From Nostoc indistinguendum CM1-VF10 (GTDB lineage: Bacteria > Cyanobacteriota > Cyanobacteriia > Cyanobacteriales > Nostocaceae): DNA of 64,000 nt. The notes beneath the pieces are model-generated. The model searched no databases. It was given only the letters and a program-made list of their open reading frames with translations, and was not told the origin of the DNA. The number at the start of each line of letters is the position of its first letter. Position 1 is the stretch's first letter. The position numbers were made by a program, and so were the translations under genes. Location: assembly GCA_019359215.1 (NCBI GenBank), contig JAHHHS010000015.1, positions 50,019-114,018 of the forward strand, read 5' to 3'. Positions 17,557 to 27,586 of the stretch are shown piece after piece.

Positions 17557-18915
17557 ATGACTGAGCAACGTGATGCTGACTCACCGTCAACTGATTCTCA
17601 GCAATTGAGTGAACCGACCAAGAAAGCAACTACCAAGTCGGTCGATAATTCCTGGACAAACCGGATTGGTGGTGTCTGGAACAAAGCAACAACACATCTA
17701 ACGCAACTCTTACCTGTAGAACAAGTGGCACAGACGCTTGTTGGATGGTTTAGTGTGAGCGAAACTCAGGTTGCAGAGATTTTAGAGAAAGTTCGAGCCG
17801 AACTGCCAACTACTGAAGCACTGCTGATTGGTAAACCCCAAGCTGGAAAAAGTTCAATTGTCCGGGGATTAACGGGAGTTTCTGCCGAAATTGTTGGTCA
17901 GGGATTTCGTCCTCACACGCAACATACAGAGCGCTATGCTTATCCTTCCAATGACCTGCCGTTGCTGATTTTTACTGATACAGTCGGGTTGGGTGATGTT
18001 AAACAAGATACTCAATTAATCATTCAGGAGTTAGTTGGCGATTTAAAAAAAGAGACTCGGTCTGCTAGAATCCTCCTTCTCACCGTCAAAATCAATGATT
18101 TTGCAACTGACACGCTACGACAAATTGCTAAACAGTTGCGCCAGCAGTATCCAAATATTCCCTGTTTGCTAGTAGTTACTTGCTTGCATGAGATTTATCC
18201 TCTTGATACCGTCGATCATCCCGCCTATCCACCAGATTATCAGGAAGTCAACCGCGCGTTTGCCGCAATCCAACAAGCCTTTGCAGGAATAAGCGTTGGC
18301 GAAGCCTCTCCGAAGGAGATTCGCTCTGTACTCATTGATTTTACCCTAGAAGAAGATGGCTATAATCCGGTATTTTATGGCTTAGAAGCACTGCGAGATT
18401 CCTTAGCAGAACTACTCCCAGAAGCAGAAGCGCAGGCGATTTATCAACTATTAGATCAGGAAGAAGCTGGAAAGCAACTTGGTAATCTTTATCGAGATGC
18501 TGCACGCCGTTATATTTTGCCATTTTCAATTATGTCTGCCACTCTTGCGGCTGTACCTCTGCCATTTGCGACAATGCCAGTACTCACTGCCTTGCAAGTG
18601 TCAATGGTGGGGCTGTTGAGTAAATTATATGGACAAACAGTTACTCCATCTCAGGCGGGAGGCGTTGTGAGTGCGATCGCAGGTGGTTTTTTAGCACAGG
18701 CAATTGCCCGGGAATTAATTAAATTTATACCAGGTTTTGGTAGTGCGATCGCAGCCTCTTGGGCAGCTGCCTACACCTGGGCACTAGGGGAAGCAGCCTG
18801 CGTTTACTTTGGTGATTTAATGGGAGGTAAGAAACCCGATCCTCAAAGAATTCAGTTGGTGATGCAAGAAGCATTTCAGGCGGCGCAAGAACGGTTTAAG
18901 GGGATCAAACGTTAA
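17557..18915 (+). CDS. GTPase with DUF697-like hydrophobic C-terminus
   Basis: A 452-residue protein. After a polar, low-complexity N-terminus (1-40) comes a GTPase domain with G1 GKPQAGKSS (about 92), G3 DTVGLGD (about 142) and a divergent G4 (VVTCLHE in place of NKxD). The C-terminal half has hydrophobic helices (MSATLAAVPLPFATMPVLTA and GGVVSAIAGGFLAQAIAREL), as in DUF697 proteins, so membrane association is likely. Around 18290-18325 the reading frame includes a palindromic Nostoc repeat that encodes VGEASPKEIR. It is the second such GTPase in the window; the first (8.2 kb) has a canonical NKTD, so this one may have relaxed nucleotide specificity. Confidence 0.85.
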   Translation: MTEQRDADSPSTDSQQLSEPTKKATTKSVDNSWTNRIGGVWNKATTHLTQLLPVEQVAQTLVGWFSVSETQVAEILEKVRAELPTTEALLIGKPQAGKSSIVRGLTGVSAEIVGQGFRPHTQHTERYAYPSNDLPLLIFTDTVGLGDVKQDTQLIIQELVGDLKKETRSARILLLTVKINDFATDTLRQIAKQLRQQYPNIPCLLVVTCLHEIYPLDTVDHPAYPPDYQEVNRAFAAIQQAFAGISVGEASPKEIRSVLIDFTLEEDGYNPVFYGLEALRDSLAELLPEAEAQAIYQLLDQEEAGKQLGNLYRDAARRYILPFSIMSATLAAVPLPFATMPVLTALQVSMVGLLSKLYGQTVTPSQAGGVVSAIAGGFLAQAIARELIKFIPGFGSAIAASWAAAYTWALGEAACVYFGDLMGGKKPDPQRIQLVMQEAFQAAQERFKGIKR

Positions 18916-19063
18916 GACTTGCTTAAGCGAACTCCTATCGTAAATCTATTGACACTGCTATATTCAGTCTGGAATTCTAGTCTGTACATTTGTAGCTTTA
19001 TTTAGCCGAGGAAATAAGAATACCCTAAATTGCTGTCCTTCCCCAATCACTAGTTCCGCCTCT

Positions 19064-20287
19064 ATGCCCAACCTAAATCGCCGTCAGTTTTTATTGCGGA
19101 GTACTCTCGCGATCGCCGCGACTATCACCTACGATCAAGTACTTGCCCAAAAACCACCTTCCCCTGGCGCTTTACCCAAAGGATTGCCGCGTCAAAAGGT
19201 GCTGATTGTCGGTGCAGGTCTTTCCGGTTTAGTAGCAGCGTATGAATTAACAGCAGTTGGTCATGATGTCACCGTTTTAGAAGCAAGGAAACGTGTCGGT
19301 GGTAGAATTTTAACTCTGCGAGGAGCGTTTCAAGGAGAGGATTTAGTAGAACTTGGAGCGGCGAGAATCTCATCAAATCATTATTTAACCCTTGGTTACA
19401 TCAAACATTTTGGTTTAAGACTTTCACAGTTTGCGCCGACATCTGGGAAATATCTGACGATGAAGGACGGAAAACGTCTATTATTCACGGCGAAAGAACT
19501 ATTTCAAAATCAGCCACAAATGCGTCCCCAGGAGATTCAAAAACTAACGGATGGATTTGATCTACTTCCCCAAGCGTTTACCCAAGCATTGACTAGAAAA
19601 ATTAAACTTGATGAGCCTGTTGCTCAGATTGTACAAACATCTAATGGTGTTGAAGTATCGTGCTTATCAGGGCAACGATATCTTGCTGATTGTGTGTTGT
19701 GTACTGTCCCGTTAACTGTTTTAAATCAAATTACTTTTTCACCTGAGCTATCTCTGGCAAAAAAACAGGCTGCGGCAGGAGGATATAACTATCGAGAAGC
19801 AACCCGTGGCTTTGTGAAATTCCCTAATCGCTTCTGGGAAAAGGATAACTTAAATGGCTGGGGATTTTTCGAGGATGAAGAACTGTGGCATACTACTTGG
19901 GATAAACCTGGAAAGACAGGTATTCTTCATGCCTATCTCAAAGGAAAAAAAGCTCTTGAGATGGATGCTTTTGAGGGCGAAGCTCAACAGAAAAAATTAC
20001 TCCAGCATTGGGAAAAGTTTTTGCCTGGGGTAAGTAATTACTCTGTCCAATCGCACTTTTATTCATGGACAAAAGATATCTGGTCAAAAGGAGGCTGGGC
20101 CTATCCAACAGATGAACAGGAAAAGAAACTATTTCCAGAATTAGGGAAGTCAGAAGGAAAGATTTATTTCGCTGGAGAACATACTTCCAAGACGAGAGGC
20201 TGGCTTCAAGGAGCATTAGAATCTGGACTTAAGGCTGCTAAAGAAATTAACTTTGCTGGCTCTACGGTTCCTTTGATGAAAAGGTGA
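19064..20287 (+). CDS. Tat-exported FAD-dependent amine oxidase
   Basis: A 407-residue flavoprotein. The N-terminus ([20 protein letters not shown]) is a twin-arginine signal (RRQFLL) followed by a hydrophobic stretch and a likely cleavage site near LAQK. The FAD-binding Rossmann motif is [11 protein letters not shown] (46-56) with the acidic end of beta-2 in [13 protein letters not shown]. Near the C-terminus [20 protein letters not shown] is the second FAD motif of the monoamine oxidase / L-amino-acid oxidase family. The length is slightly short of the usual 450. It would oxidise an amine or amino acid in the periplasm; the substrate cannot be told. A strong hairpin follows at 20346. Confidence 0.92.
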   Translation: MPNLNRRQFLLRSTLAIAATITYDQVLAQKPPSPGALPKGLPRQKVLIVGAGLSGLVAAYELTAVGHDVTVLEARKRVGGRILTLRGAFQGEDLVELGAARISSNHYLTLGYIKHFGLRLSQFAPTSGKYLTMKDGKRLLFTAKELFQNQPQMRPQEIQKLTDGFDLLPQAFTQALTRKIKLDEPVAQIVQTSNGVEVSCLSGQRYLADCVLCTVPLTVLNQITFSPELSLAKKQAAAGGYNYREATRGFVKFPNRFWEKDNLNGWGFFEDEELWHTTWDKPGKTGILHAYLKGKKALEMDAFEGEAQQKKLLQHWEKFLPGVSNYSVQSHFYSWTKDIWSKGGWAYPTDEQEKKLFPELGKSEGKIYFAGEHTSKTRGWLQGALESGLKAAKEINFAGSTVPLMKR

Positions 20288-20345
20288 CACTTTATAAAAG
20301 CATCACTGAAATTGAAGAAGGCAGATCGCGCAGCGTGTCGTAGAC

Positions 20346-20387
20346 AAGGCAGTCTCGATGATACAAGTTTTATCGAGACTGCCTTTC
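20346..20387 (+). terminator. Hairpin terminator between convergent genes
   Basis: A perfect 14-bp stem (AAGGCAGTCTCGAT / ATCGAGACTGCCTT) with a 12-nt loop, followed by TTCTTG. It lies between the 3' ends of the amine oxidase (+) and the DUF4336 gene (-), so it could stop transcription from the left. The T-run is weak. Confidence 0.7.
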
Positions 20388-20460
20388 TTGATAAATTTTC
20401 ATTCGTTGTGCTGAACTGCAAGTTCATAACCCACTAAACTCCAGTCATCAAACTCACGCC

Positions 20461-21693
20461 CTACACTTTCTCCTTTGCTGCTGGCACAATCCCAAACTTA
20501 TTTAAACCTGTATCGATTTCTTTAAGTAGTTTAAAATCCTCCTCTGGCAAGGGATAGCTACTACTGCTGAACAAACCCGCACTGACAGCAGGCTGCTTTT
20601 CTAAAAAAGAGAAAGCTTGGCGAAACTGATGCGGCTCGGCTTCAATCGGTGAATCAAAGTGGCAGGGAATAATCCACTCGAAGTCCCAACTAGCAACTTT
20701 ATCAGCCCAGTCGATGGTTTCTTTCGGTGCGCGGTTGAGAATCAGCGTCTGTAAAATTGGGGCGACAAACAAACGCCCATCACCTCGCAAAGCATCAAAC
20801 GATCGCTGCCAATCTGGATGCCATTTAAAAGGATACAATCCAAAATAAGCTTTCTTTGAGCGTTCTGGTGCTTTCAAGGCATCTTGCAATACCTGACTCC
20901 ATTGGCGGATATTTAGTGCATTTGGTTGAAAGTACAAAGCAAACAAAGAGATGCGCTGCCAACCCTTACGGCGATTTACTTGAATGTCTGCAACAATATC
21001 AGTAGCATCATCCTTGGCATGGAATAGTAAGGGATATGGATCTAAAAGTGCGATTGCAGGTGGATCTTCTGGGATAGAAAGTACAGAATCTGTTACTAAA
21101 AGAGTATGCGATCGCTTGTGGAAAAAAGCAACTTCTGCAAACCGACCAGGTCCAAGCTCGATGGGCCCCAGCATTGCATAATCAAACTCGTCAGCAAAAG
21201 GAGTTTTGCTACTATCTTCTGGGAGTACTTGAGTTCGTTTCGGAGGTAAGCCAAGCCAGCTAAGTGGGAGATTTAGCGGGAAACTCCACTGATGGGGAGC
21301 CACAAACACCTGTGCAGCCGGAAAGTATCTAGCAAAGGGGCCGACGAATACTTTATGTTCTATACCGGAGATAGTTGGCAGGATAATGTACTTAACATTA
21401 CCGTGTTCCGCCACCAACTCATTCACAAGCCGGATACACTCTGGGGTTGGTGCAACAGGCGCATAGATGAGAAGACCCCCGGCTTCCAGCTTAACAACAG
21501 TCATACGAATCGGTACAACAACGTAGAAAATGCCCTGAATCTGGTCAAAATTCCAAATTGTGTTTTTTACCACTTCTTTGCGGATTGTCTGCCGCCTGCC
21601 ATAAGGGTAGAGTGGCACAACAGGCCATAGTTTCCACGAGAAGTCTTTTGGATCTATCTGTTGTACATTGACTATGCGTTCATCATTAGCCAC
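20461..21693 (-). CDS. DUF4336 protein (metallo-beta-lactamase-like fold)
   Basis: A 410-residue cytoplasmic protein of the DUF4336 family, common in cyanobacteria and plants. The recognisable core is LEAGGLLIYAPVAPTPECIR, YIILPTISGIEHKVFVGPFA and AFFHKRSHTLLVTDSVLSIP, which resembles a metallo-beta-lactamase fold with altered metal ligands, and the C-terminal IPCHFDSPIEA. Its function is unknown. It is monocistronic and convergent with the amine oxidase. Confidence 0.88.
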   Translation of the reverse strand: MANDERIVNVQQIDPKDFSWKLWPVVPLYPYGRRQTIRKEVVKNTIWNFDQIQGIFYVVVPIRMTVVKLEAGGLLIYAPVAPTPECIRLVNELVAEHGNVKYIILPTISGIEHKVFVGPFARYFPAAQVFVAPHQWSFPLNLPLSWLGLPPKRTQVLPEDSSKTPFADEFDYAMLGPIELGPGRFAEVAFFHKRSHTLLVTDSVLSIPEDPPAIALLDPYPLLFHAKDDATDIVADIQVNRRKGWQRISLFALYFQPNALNIRQWSQVLQDALKAPERSKKAYFGLYPFKWHPDWQRSFDALRGDGRLFVAPILQTLILNRAPKETIDWADKVASWDFEWIIPCHFDSPIEAEPHQFRQAFSFLEKQPAVSAGLFSSSSYPLPEEDFKLLKEIDTGLNKFGIVPAAKEKV

Positions 21694-21844
21694 TCTGCAA
21701 CCCCTCCAAATTCCCTGCTCAAATTGTTCTTATTTGCTATCCCTAAAGTTGGAGTTTAGCAAATTATTGAGATAATCAGATCAATTATTAATTCCTAATT
21801 GTAATTCGTAATATCTCCGGTGTAGTTCGTTAACAATAAAAATT

Positions 21845-22465
21845 ATGAACAAATATAGAATTTTAAAACCGGAGCAAAGTTACACTTTTAGTCAATATTT
21901 TTTGTTACCTAACCCAACAATAGATGTAGTAGCTGAGTTTGAGTACAGCTACAATCGCACAGAGCTAGAATTACCAAGATACTTTGCTGATATTAGCTAT
22001 TTAGAATTTTTGCAAAATTACTTACGGCGCAATATAAAGCTTTTTAACCCAACGGCTGAGATATCAATCAGAGAATTTATGATTGCTCCTATCCTTGCTG
22101 AAATCTGCGATCAGACAAAAGCTCAACTATATAGTGAGTATCCAATTAATGTGGATGAAAAACTCAAAGGTACTTTGGATTATTATTTACATAAATCTAA
22201 CTCCCTATTAGTGATTGAAGCAAAACAATCAGATATTAGAAGAGGGTTTACACAGCTAGCAGTAGAATTAATAGCTCTGGATCAGTCTCTAGATGAACAA
22301 TCATCAATTTTATTTGGCGCAGTTACTAATGGAGATGACTGGAAATTTGGTACACTCAATAGAAAACAAAAGCTAATTACAGAAGATATTAAGCTTTATC
22401 GTGTTCCTGAAGGTTTAGAAGATTTAGTACGAGTGCTAGTAGGCATCCTTTCATCTGAAGCTTGA
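21845..22465 (+). CDS. Predicted PD-(D/E)XK nuclease-fold protein
   Basis: A 206-residue protein of no family I can name. The middle has the pattern of a PD-(D/E)XK nuclease core: LKGTLDYYLHKSNSLLVIEA followed by KQSDIRRGFTQLAVEL, that is Asp in a beta strand, then E-x-K in the next strand, then a helix. This layout is seen in type I restriction R-subunit-like and many cyanobacterial orphan nucleases. No methylase, helicase or toxin is adjacent. It is AT-rich compared with its neighbours, which may hint at transfer. Confidence 0.65.
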   Translation: MNKYRILKPEQSYTFSQYFLLPNPTIDVVAEFEYSYNRTELELPRYFADISYLEFLQNYLRRNIKLFNPTAEISIREFMIAPILAEICDQTKAQLYSEYPINVDEKLKGTLDYYLHKSNSLLVIEAKQSDIRRGFTQLAVELIALDQSLDEQSSILFGAVTNGDDWKFGTLNRKQKLITEDIKLYRVPEGLEDLVRVLVGILSSEA

Positions 22466-22630
22466 CGGAAATAGAAAAACAGCTTAAATACTTAATTAAA
22501 GGTGACGCTCTGACACAAAGAGTTTTTTTAATAAGTGATTAGCCAGATATGATATGACGAAACAGATTCATGATACAAGCAAGTAAATTTATTTATGGGT
22601 ATTTTTAATTTTTAATTGGAGCGAAGCGAC

Positions 22631-23596
22631 GTGACTCATTACATTTTAAAAGCTACTAAGGAAACCGTGCATTTGGGTGGTTTCTCTAATCTGTTAAAAC
22701 CAGCACTCATTATTGATTCAGGTGATACTGTTGACGTGGAAACTTATACTGGTTACTACGTTTATGACAAAGCACCACCTGAATTTGTCACACCAGAATT
22801 TCTTGACATCTGCCAAAATCTTGTAGCAGAACGCAAAATTGCTGGGGGACCGCATTTACTCACAGGGCCGATTTATGTGCGCGATGCAGAACCAGGGGAT
22901 GTTTTAGAAGTACAATTAGATGCGATCGCACCTCGTTTACCCATCGGTTTCAATGCCATTCGTACAGGTTGGGGAGCTTTACCACATCAGTTCCCTCAAC
23001 CTGCGTTGAGATTCATTCCTCTAGATTTAGTAAACAATATCGCTGAATTTCCGGCAGGTACTGGCATAAAAATTCCCCTCAAACCGTTTTTTGGGATTCT
23101 TGGTGTCGCTACTCTAGAAACTTCTCGAACTTCTGTCCCGCCAGGTTCTTACGGTGGTAATATCGACAATCGAGAATTACAAGCTGGTTCTCGTTTATTT
23201 TTGCCGATTTTCGTACCAGGCGCATTATTTTCTATTGGTGATGGGCATTCCGCACAGGGAGACGGTGAAGTAAATGTCACCGCCATTGAAACTTCCATGA
23301 ACGGTAGAATTACCCTCAAACTTCGCAAGGATTTACAACTAACAACACCAATTGCCGAAACTCCAACTCATATCATTACAATGGGGTTTGCTCCAACCTT
23401 AGATGAAGCCTTAGAACTGGCTTTAAAAAATATGATTGATTTTCTGGAACACTTTGCAAATTTATCGCCAGAAAATGCTTATGTATTGTGTAGTTTAGCT
23501 GTGAATTTTCATATCACTCAAGTTGTGAACAGTCCCCACAAAGGTGTGCATGGAATGCTACCTAAATCAATTTTGTCTAAAAATATCAAGTTATAA
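22631..23596 (+). CDS. Acetamidase/formamidase family protein
   Basis: About 321 residues from the GTG at 22631 (MTHYILKATKETVHLGGFSN); a TTG at 22616 would add five residues that look like 5' untranslated sequence. The acetamidase/formamidase signature is clear: IDSGDTVDVETYTG, GPIYVRDAEPGDVLEVQLDA, FFGILGVA, PPGSYGGNIDNREL and GDGHSAQGDGEVNVTAIE. The conserved Asp/His pattern supports amide hydrolysis yielding ammonium. The length is normal for the short bacterial form. Confidence 0.93.
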   Translation: MTHYILKATKETVHLGGFSNLLKPALIIDSGDTVDVETYTGYYVYDKAPPEFVTPEFLDICQNLVAERKIAGGPHLLTGPIYVRDAEPGDVLEVQLDAIAPRLPIGFNAIRTGWGALPHQFPQPALRFIPLDLVNNIAEFPAGTGIKIPLKPFFGILGVATLETSRTSVPPGSYGGNIDNRELQAGSRLFLPIFVPGALFSIGDGHSAQGDGEVNVTAIETSMNGRITLKLRKDLQLTTPIAETPTHIITMGFAPTLDEALELALKNMIDFLEHFANLSPENAYVLCSLAVNFHITQVVNSPHKGVHGMLPKSILSKNIKL

Positions 23597-23656
23597 TTTG
23601 TGAAAACTGACAGGCTCAGATTCGCGATTGATTTAAGAAGTCCGAAATCTTGTTGA

Positions 23657-23796
23657 TCAGGAAGCTTGTAAATTTATAGGTGCTATATCTTTCCAAGACT
23701 CTGATTCATTAGCAGCGCACCAAAGATCATATTTTTGTTGTAGATTTAACCAAAGTTCAGGAGTAGTTTGCAAGGCGGTAGCCAAACGTTCTGTTA
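23657..23796 (-). pseudogene. C-terminal remnant of a HigA-type antitoxin
   Basis: On the minus strand the frame that ends with TGA at 23657 reads RLATALQTTPELWLNLQQKY and then DLWCAANESESW, the C-terminal half of HigA/VapI-type helix-turn-helix antitoxins. The DNA-binding half is missing: the frame overlaps the 3' end of xylB, so the fragment abuts that gene directly. No HigB toxin gene is nearby. Confidence 0.75.
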
Positions 23797-25305
23797 ACGA
23801 ACAGCTTTCAAGGTATCGTAAAGTAGCTTGTAGCGCTTAAACCCTACTTCATACAAAACATTTGCCTGCGGCTGTACCACAATACTATCTTGCGCGAAGA
23901 TATTGAGTGCAGTTTCTAAGTTCGGGTATGCACCAACCCCTACCATTGCTAAAATAGCTGCTCCGTAAGCGGCTCCTTCTTCGGCTTTGGGAGCAATAAG
24001 TTCTGTTTGCAAAACATCTGCTAAAATTCGTAACCAAATATTAGAGCGTGCCCCTCCACCCGTTGCCAAAAGTTGATCCACAGGAGCGATCGCGCTAATA
24101 ACTTCCAAGGCTGAACGCAAGCTGAATGCAACTCCTTCGATAACAGCACGAATTATATCTGCTGGCGTATGAGCTAATGACAAATTCACTAAAGCACCGC
24201 GAGTATCTGGATCGAGGTGAGGACTGCGTTCTCCTGAAAGGTGGGGTAGAAATAGAACACCACGCGCACCAGGCTGCGATCGCTCTGCCATATCCATCAG
24301 ATCGGTGTAGGATATCTGCGGTGCAAATGTATCTCGATACCAACGCAGAGAACCACCTGCTGCTAGGGTCACTCCTAGCAGATGATAGCCACCATCTACA
24401 TGACAGAACAAATGTACTCGACCTTCTGGATCGGGAATTGGGCGCTCGCACGGTGCAAAAATAACTCCTGATGTGCCAATACTCAAACTACCCCGGTTCA
24501 GGTTGCTTGATGAGATGCCCAAACCGATTGCTGCTGCGGCATTATCACCTCCACCTGCAACCACAGGTAATCCAACGGGTAATCCCACACGGGTGGCTAT
24601 TTCTGATTTTAGCCGTCCGGCGATCGCAGTAGATTTGATGACTGGGGGAAACAACGCTGGATTGATATTGAGAGCATGGAGAATATCTGTATCCCATTGC
24701 CGATTCGCTAGATTCAGACACCCGACACCAGACGCATCAGATGGTTCTGTAACTGGTTCGCCGGTTAGCACATATCCCAGATAATCTTTTGGCAAAAGAA
24801 TCTGCCACAACCGAGTGTATGCTTCTGGTTCTTCAGTCCGCAACCAGATGAGCTTCGGCAGTTGAAAGCCAGTAATTGCCGGATTTCCAGTGCGCTGAAT
24901 TAATTCCTGACGGGGAATGGTGGCTTCAATCTCAGCAACAGCTTTACCCGTGCGCTGGTCGTTCCACAAAATTGCTGCTCTAATTGCTCTCCCCTCTACA
25001 TCGAGAGGAACCATGCCATGCATTTGTCCAGACAAACCGAGGGCAATGGGCTGATGTCCGTTTAGTTGTTGAGTAACATCGAACAGAGCATCCAAACTTG
25101 CTTCGACCCAATCCGATGAATTTTGTTCCGTCCAACCAGGTTGTGGAGTTAACAAGGGATAGCTTCTGGTTGCCTGAGCGATAATTTGCCCTTGCAGGTC
25201 AACTGCGATCGCTCGTACTCCTCCTGTACCCAAGTCTAAGCCAACTACAATGTCAGTCAATTGCCCCTCCCAAGTTATACGCTCTATACTGCGATAAATC
25301 GCCAA
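23794..25305 (-). CDS. xylB: Xylulokinase
   Basis: About 503 residues of the FGGY carbohydrate-kinase family; it phosphorylates D-xylulose to enter the pentose phosphate pathway. Motifs: [18 protein letters not shown] (ATP phosphate 1), [14 protein letters not shown] (substrate loop with the MHG of xylulokinases), [24 protein letters not shown] and [20 protein letters not shown] (adenosine motif). Homologues usually start a few residues before DIVVGLD, so the first 16 residues ([16 protein letters not shown]) may not be translated; a TTG at about 25257 is an alternative. No xylose isomerase neighbours it. Confidence 0.92.
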   Translation of the reverse strand: MAIYRSIERITWEGQLTDIVVGLDLGTGGVRAIAVDLQGQIIAQATRSYPLLTPQPGWTEQNSSDWVEASLDALFDVTQQLNGHQPIALGLSGQMHGMVPLDVEGRAIRAAILWNDQRTGKAVAEIEATIPRQELIQRTGNPAITGFQLPKLIWLRTEEPEAYTRLWQILLPKDYLGYVLTGEPVTEPSDASGVGCLNLANRQWDTDILHALNINPALFPPVIKSTAIAGRLKSEIATRVGLPVGLPVVAGGGDNAAAAIGLGISSSNLNRGSLSIGTSGVIFAPCERPIPDPEGRVHLFCHVDGGYHLLGVTLAAGGSLRWYRDTFAPQISYTDLMDMAERSQPGARGVLFLPHLSGERSPHLDPDTRGALVNLSLAHTPADIIRAVIEGVAFSLRSALEVISAIAPVDQLLATGGGARSNIWLRILADVLQTELIAPKAEEGAAYGAAILAMVGVGAYPNLETALNIFAQDSIVVQPQANVLYEVGFKRYKLLYDTLKAVR

Positions 25306-25538
25306 AAATCTCAGTTAGATTAAGCGATCGCAGCAATTACAAACTCTGCATCAAAAGCATCGGTTGTCTGTGGCACTGCAACAATGCATAAATGCTTCTT
25401 TGATTTGTCGTTCGTTAACAGTTATGTAACTCTAAATTAAATTATCTCTATTGATTTTATTTTATGGTAAACAATCGGTTGTGACAAAATCTAGTTAATA
25501 TTAATTAGCTTGGCTCAAATTATCTTGTTAGAATCCAA

Positions 25539-27173
25539 ATGCTTTATTCTCGTCGTTTGCAACTGCAATTAAAATATTTCAATATTCTCATCGCAGCACT
25601 AACTTTTATTTTCTTTATCTGGTTAACTCCTGTCGTTGCTCAAGCATTAACCAAAGCTCCAGTTATCTTGGATGGGCAACAGCTTTTTCAGATCAGCGAT
25701 TCTGGCCAGTATAGTGCTAAAGAACGGACAAATCTAATCAATTTACAACTAGAAAATGCGATTCAAACTTCTGAATCTGTTCAAGTTAAAATTGAAAAAC
25801 GTAACCAGCTACCTACTATTTTGCTAAATGACCGCTATTTGTTAACAGTTACAGAACAAGATACTGTTCCAGGTAGCACAGTTGATGAGCAGGCAAGGAT
25901 TTGGGGGCAGCAAATTGAAAAAGCGTTACAGCAAGCTCGCTTAGAGCGAACTAGAACCTATTTCCAACAAACAACTTTTGTAGCAGTAGCAATTTTACTC
26001 ATAACTGCCGCATTCAGTTGGCTATTAGGATGGATTAAGCATCACTTTTTCCGAGTAGCATCACAACGCTTAACTACTCCTAACAATGAGATACCAAATT
26101 TGGAACTACTAAAATTATTGGAGTTATTTTTCAAATTAGTGTTGGCGAGTATGCGTATTGCACTTTGGATAAGTGCGATTCTTTATATCACTAATCTCTT
26201 TCCTTTCACTCGTCAATGGAGCTACCAAATTTCAAATATCCTGATCAGCAGTTTCACCTCACCTATTCTGACATTAGGCAAGAATCCTTACTCTCTTACT
26301 GAATTAATAATTTTAATTGGTTTGTTGTTTGGCTTAGTTATCTTTGCTGGAACTTTAACCAATTTTTTACGTTCTCGCATTCTATCTTTTACTGGAATCA
26401 ATCGTGGCGCTCAAGAAGCGATAGTAATACTTTTCAAATATGGTCTAATTTTTATTGGCACACTAGTACTGCTACAAATTTGGGGGCTTGACATTAGCTC
26501 TTTGACAATCTTAGCAAGTGCTTTAAGTGTTGGAATTGGCTTTGGCTTACAGGATATTGCTAAGAATTTTGGCAGTGGTTTAATACTAGTATTTGAGCGT
26601 CCGATTCAGATTGGAGATTTTGTGGAAGTTGGGGAATATACAGGTACTGTCGAGCGAATAGGTGGCAGAAGTACCGAGATTCGGACTCTTGACCACGTTT
26701 CAATCATTGTACCCAACTCTCGCTTCTTGGAAAAAGAAGTAATCAACTGGAGCCATCGTAACCCGATTTCTCGCCTTCATCTCCCCGTTGGCGTTGCTTA
26801 TAGTTCAGATCCCAAAGTCGTGCAAGCTGCTTTGTTAGAAGCAGCCTCTAAGCATCCCAATGTATTGCAGGCCCCTTCTCCTCTAGTACTGTTTAAAGAG
26901 TTTGGTAACAATACCTTAAATTTTGAGTTATTAGTATGGACTGCGGAACCTAATAAACAATTCTTGCTCAAAAGTGATTTATACTACAATATATACGAAA
27001 TATTACAGCAAAGACAAATTGAAATTCCTTTCGCTCAGTTAGATTTACATATGCGTTCTGGCACGTTGGAATTTACGCCAGAAATGCAGTTAGCCTTAAT
27101 GCAAATGTTTGAACGATTATCAAATCATCAAAAACGCATAGATCCAATCAATCCAAGTCAAAATCAAAAGTAA
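25539..27173 (+). CDS. Mechanosensitive ion channel, MscS family
   Basis: A 544-residue protein with an N-terminal signal sequence (hydrophobic 15-37, ending VAQA), a periplasmic domain, a transmembrane helix near 150, three to four more between 200 and 330, and the MscS pore and beta domain: ILASALSVGIGFGLQDIAKN (pore helix TM3, Gly/Ala-rich) and FERPIQIGDFVEVGEYTGTV. It fits the large MscS-like channels of cyanobacteria that open under hypo-osmotic stress. A fragment of a second MscS gene lies at 59.2 kb. Confidence 0.93.
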   Translation: MLYSRRLQLQLKYFNILIAALTFIFFIWLTPVVAQALTKAPVILDGQQLFQISDSGQYSAKERTNLINLQLENAIQTSESVQVKIEKRNQLPTILLNDRYLLTVTEQDTVPGSTVDEQARIWGQQIEKALQQARLERTRTYFQQTTFVAVAILLITAAFSWLLGWIKHHFFRVASQRLTTPNNEIPNLELLKLLELFFKLVLASMRIALWISAILYITNLFPFTRQWSYQISNILISSFTSPILTLGKNPYSLTELIILIGLLFGLVIFAGTLTNFLRSRILSFTGINRGAQEAIVILFKYGLIFIGTLVLLQIWGLDISSLTILASALSVGIGFGLQDIAKNFGSGLILVFERPIQIGDFVEVGEYTGTVERIGGRSTEIRTLDHVSIIVPNSRFLEKEVINWSHRNPISRLHLPVGVAYSSDPKVVQAALLEAASKHPNVLQAPSPLVLFKEFGNNTLNFELLVWTAEPNKQFLLKSDLYYNIYEILQQRQIEIPFAQLDLHMRSGTLEFTPEMQLALMQMFERLSNHQKRIDPINPSQNQK

Positions 27174-27181
27174 ATTCGGAA

Positions 27182-27582
27182 TCAGTATCCCCCTTGCTTG
27201 TCTACAATATTCCGTAAGGGTTGACCAGTTTGGTAACGTTTGAGATTGTCGATAAACAGTTGTGCTATACGCTCTCTCAGTCGTGGTGACAGGGCTGAAC
27301 AATGGGGGTGATAAAGGAGTTCGGCAACGGCCACAAGGGACTTTCCGGTGGCAGAGGTTCTGTAGCCACTGTATCTAATCCAGCACCCGCAATCCATCCT
27401 TCATTTAGTGCGGTGAGCAATGCGGCCTCATCTACGATCGCACCACGAGCGATATTAATTAAGTAAGCAGACTGACGCATGGAGCGCAATGCAGTTTCAT
27501 CGATCAAGCCTTTAGTTTCCGGGGTTAGCGGTGTGGCAATTACTACATAATCGGCTGCCGGGAGGAGCGATCGTCTGACCAA
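27182..27582 (-). pseudogene. D-2-hydroxyacid dehydrogenase remnant, N-terminus lost and frameshifted
   Basis: The minus strand encodes the C-terminal NAD-binding half of a D-isomer-specific 2-hydroxyacid dehydrogenase: ADYVVIATPLTPETKGLID, SAYLINIARGAIVDEAALL (catalytic Arg region) and AGAGLDTVATEPLPPESPLW. Near 27290 the frame changes and the end reads RLRERIAQLFIDNLKRYQTG. The first 150 or so residues, including GxGxxG, are missing: the fragment begins 5 bp from the stop of the next gene (27587), so a deletion joined the two. Confidence 0.85.
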
Positions 27583-27586
27583 TGTA

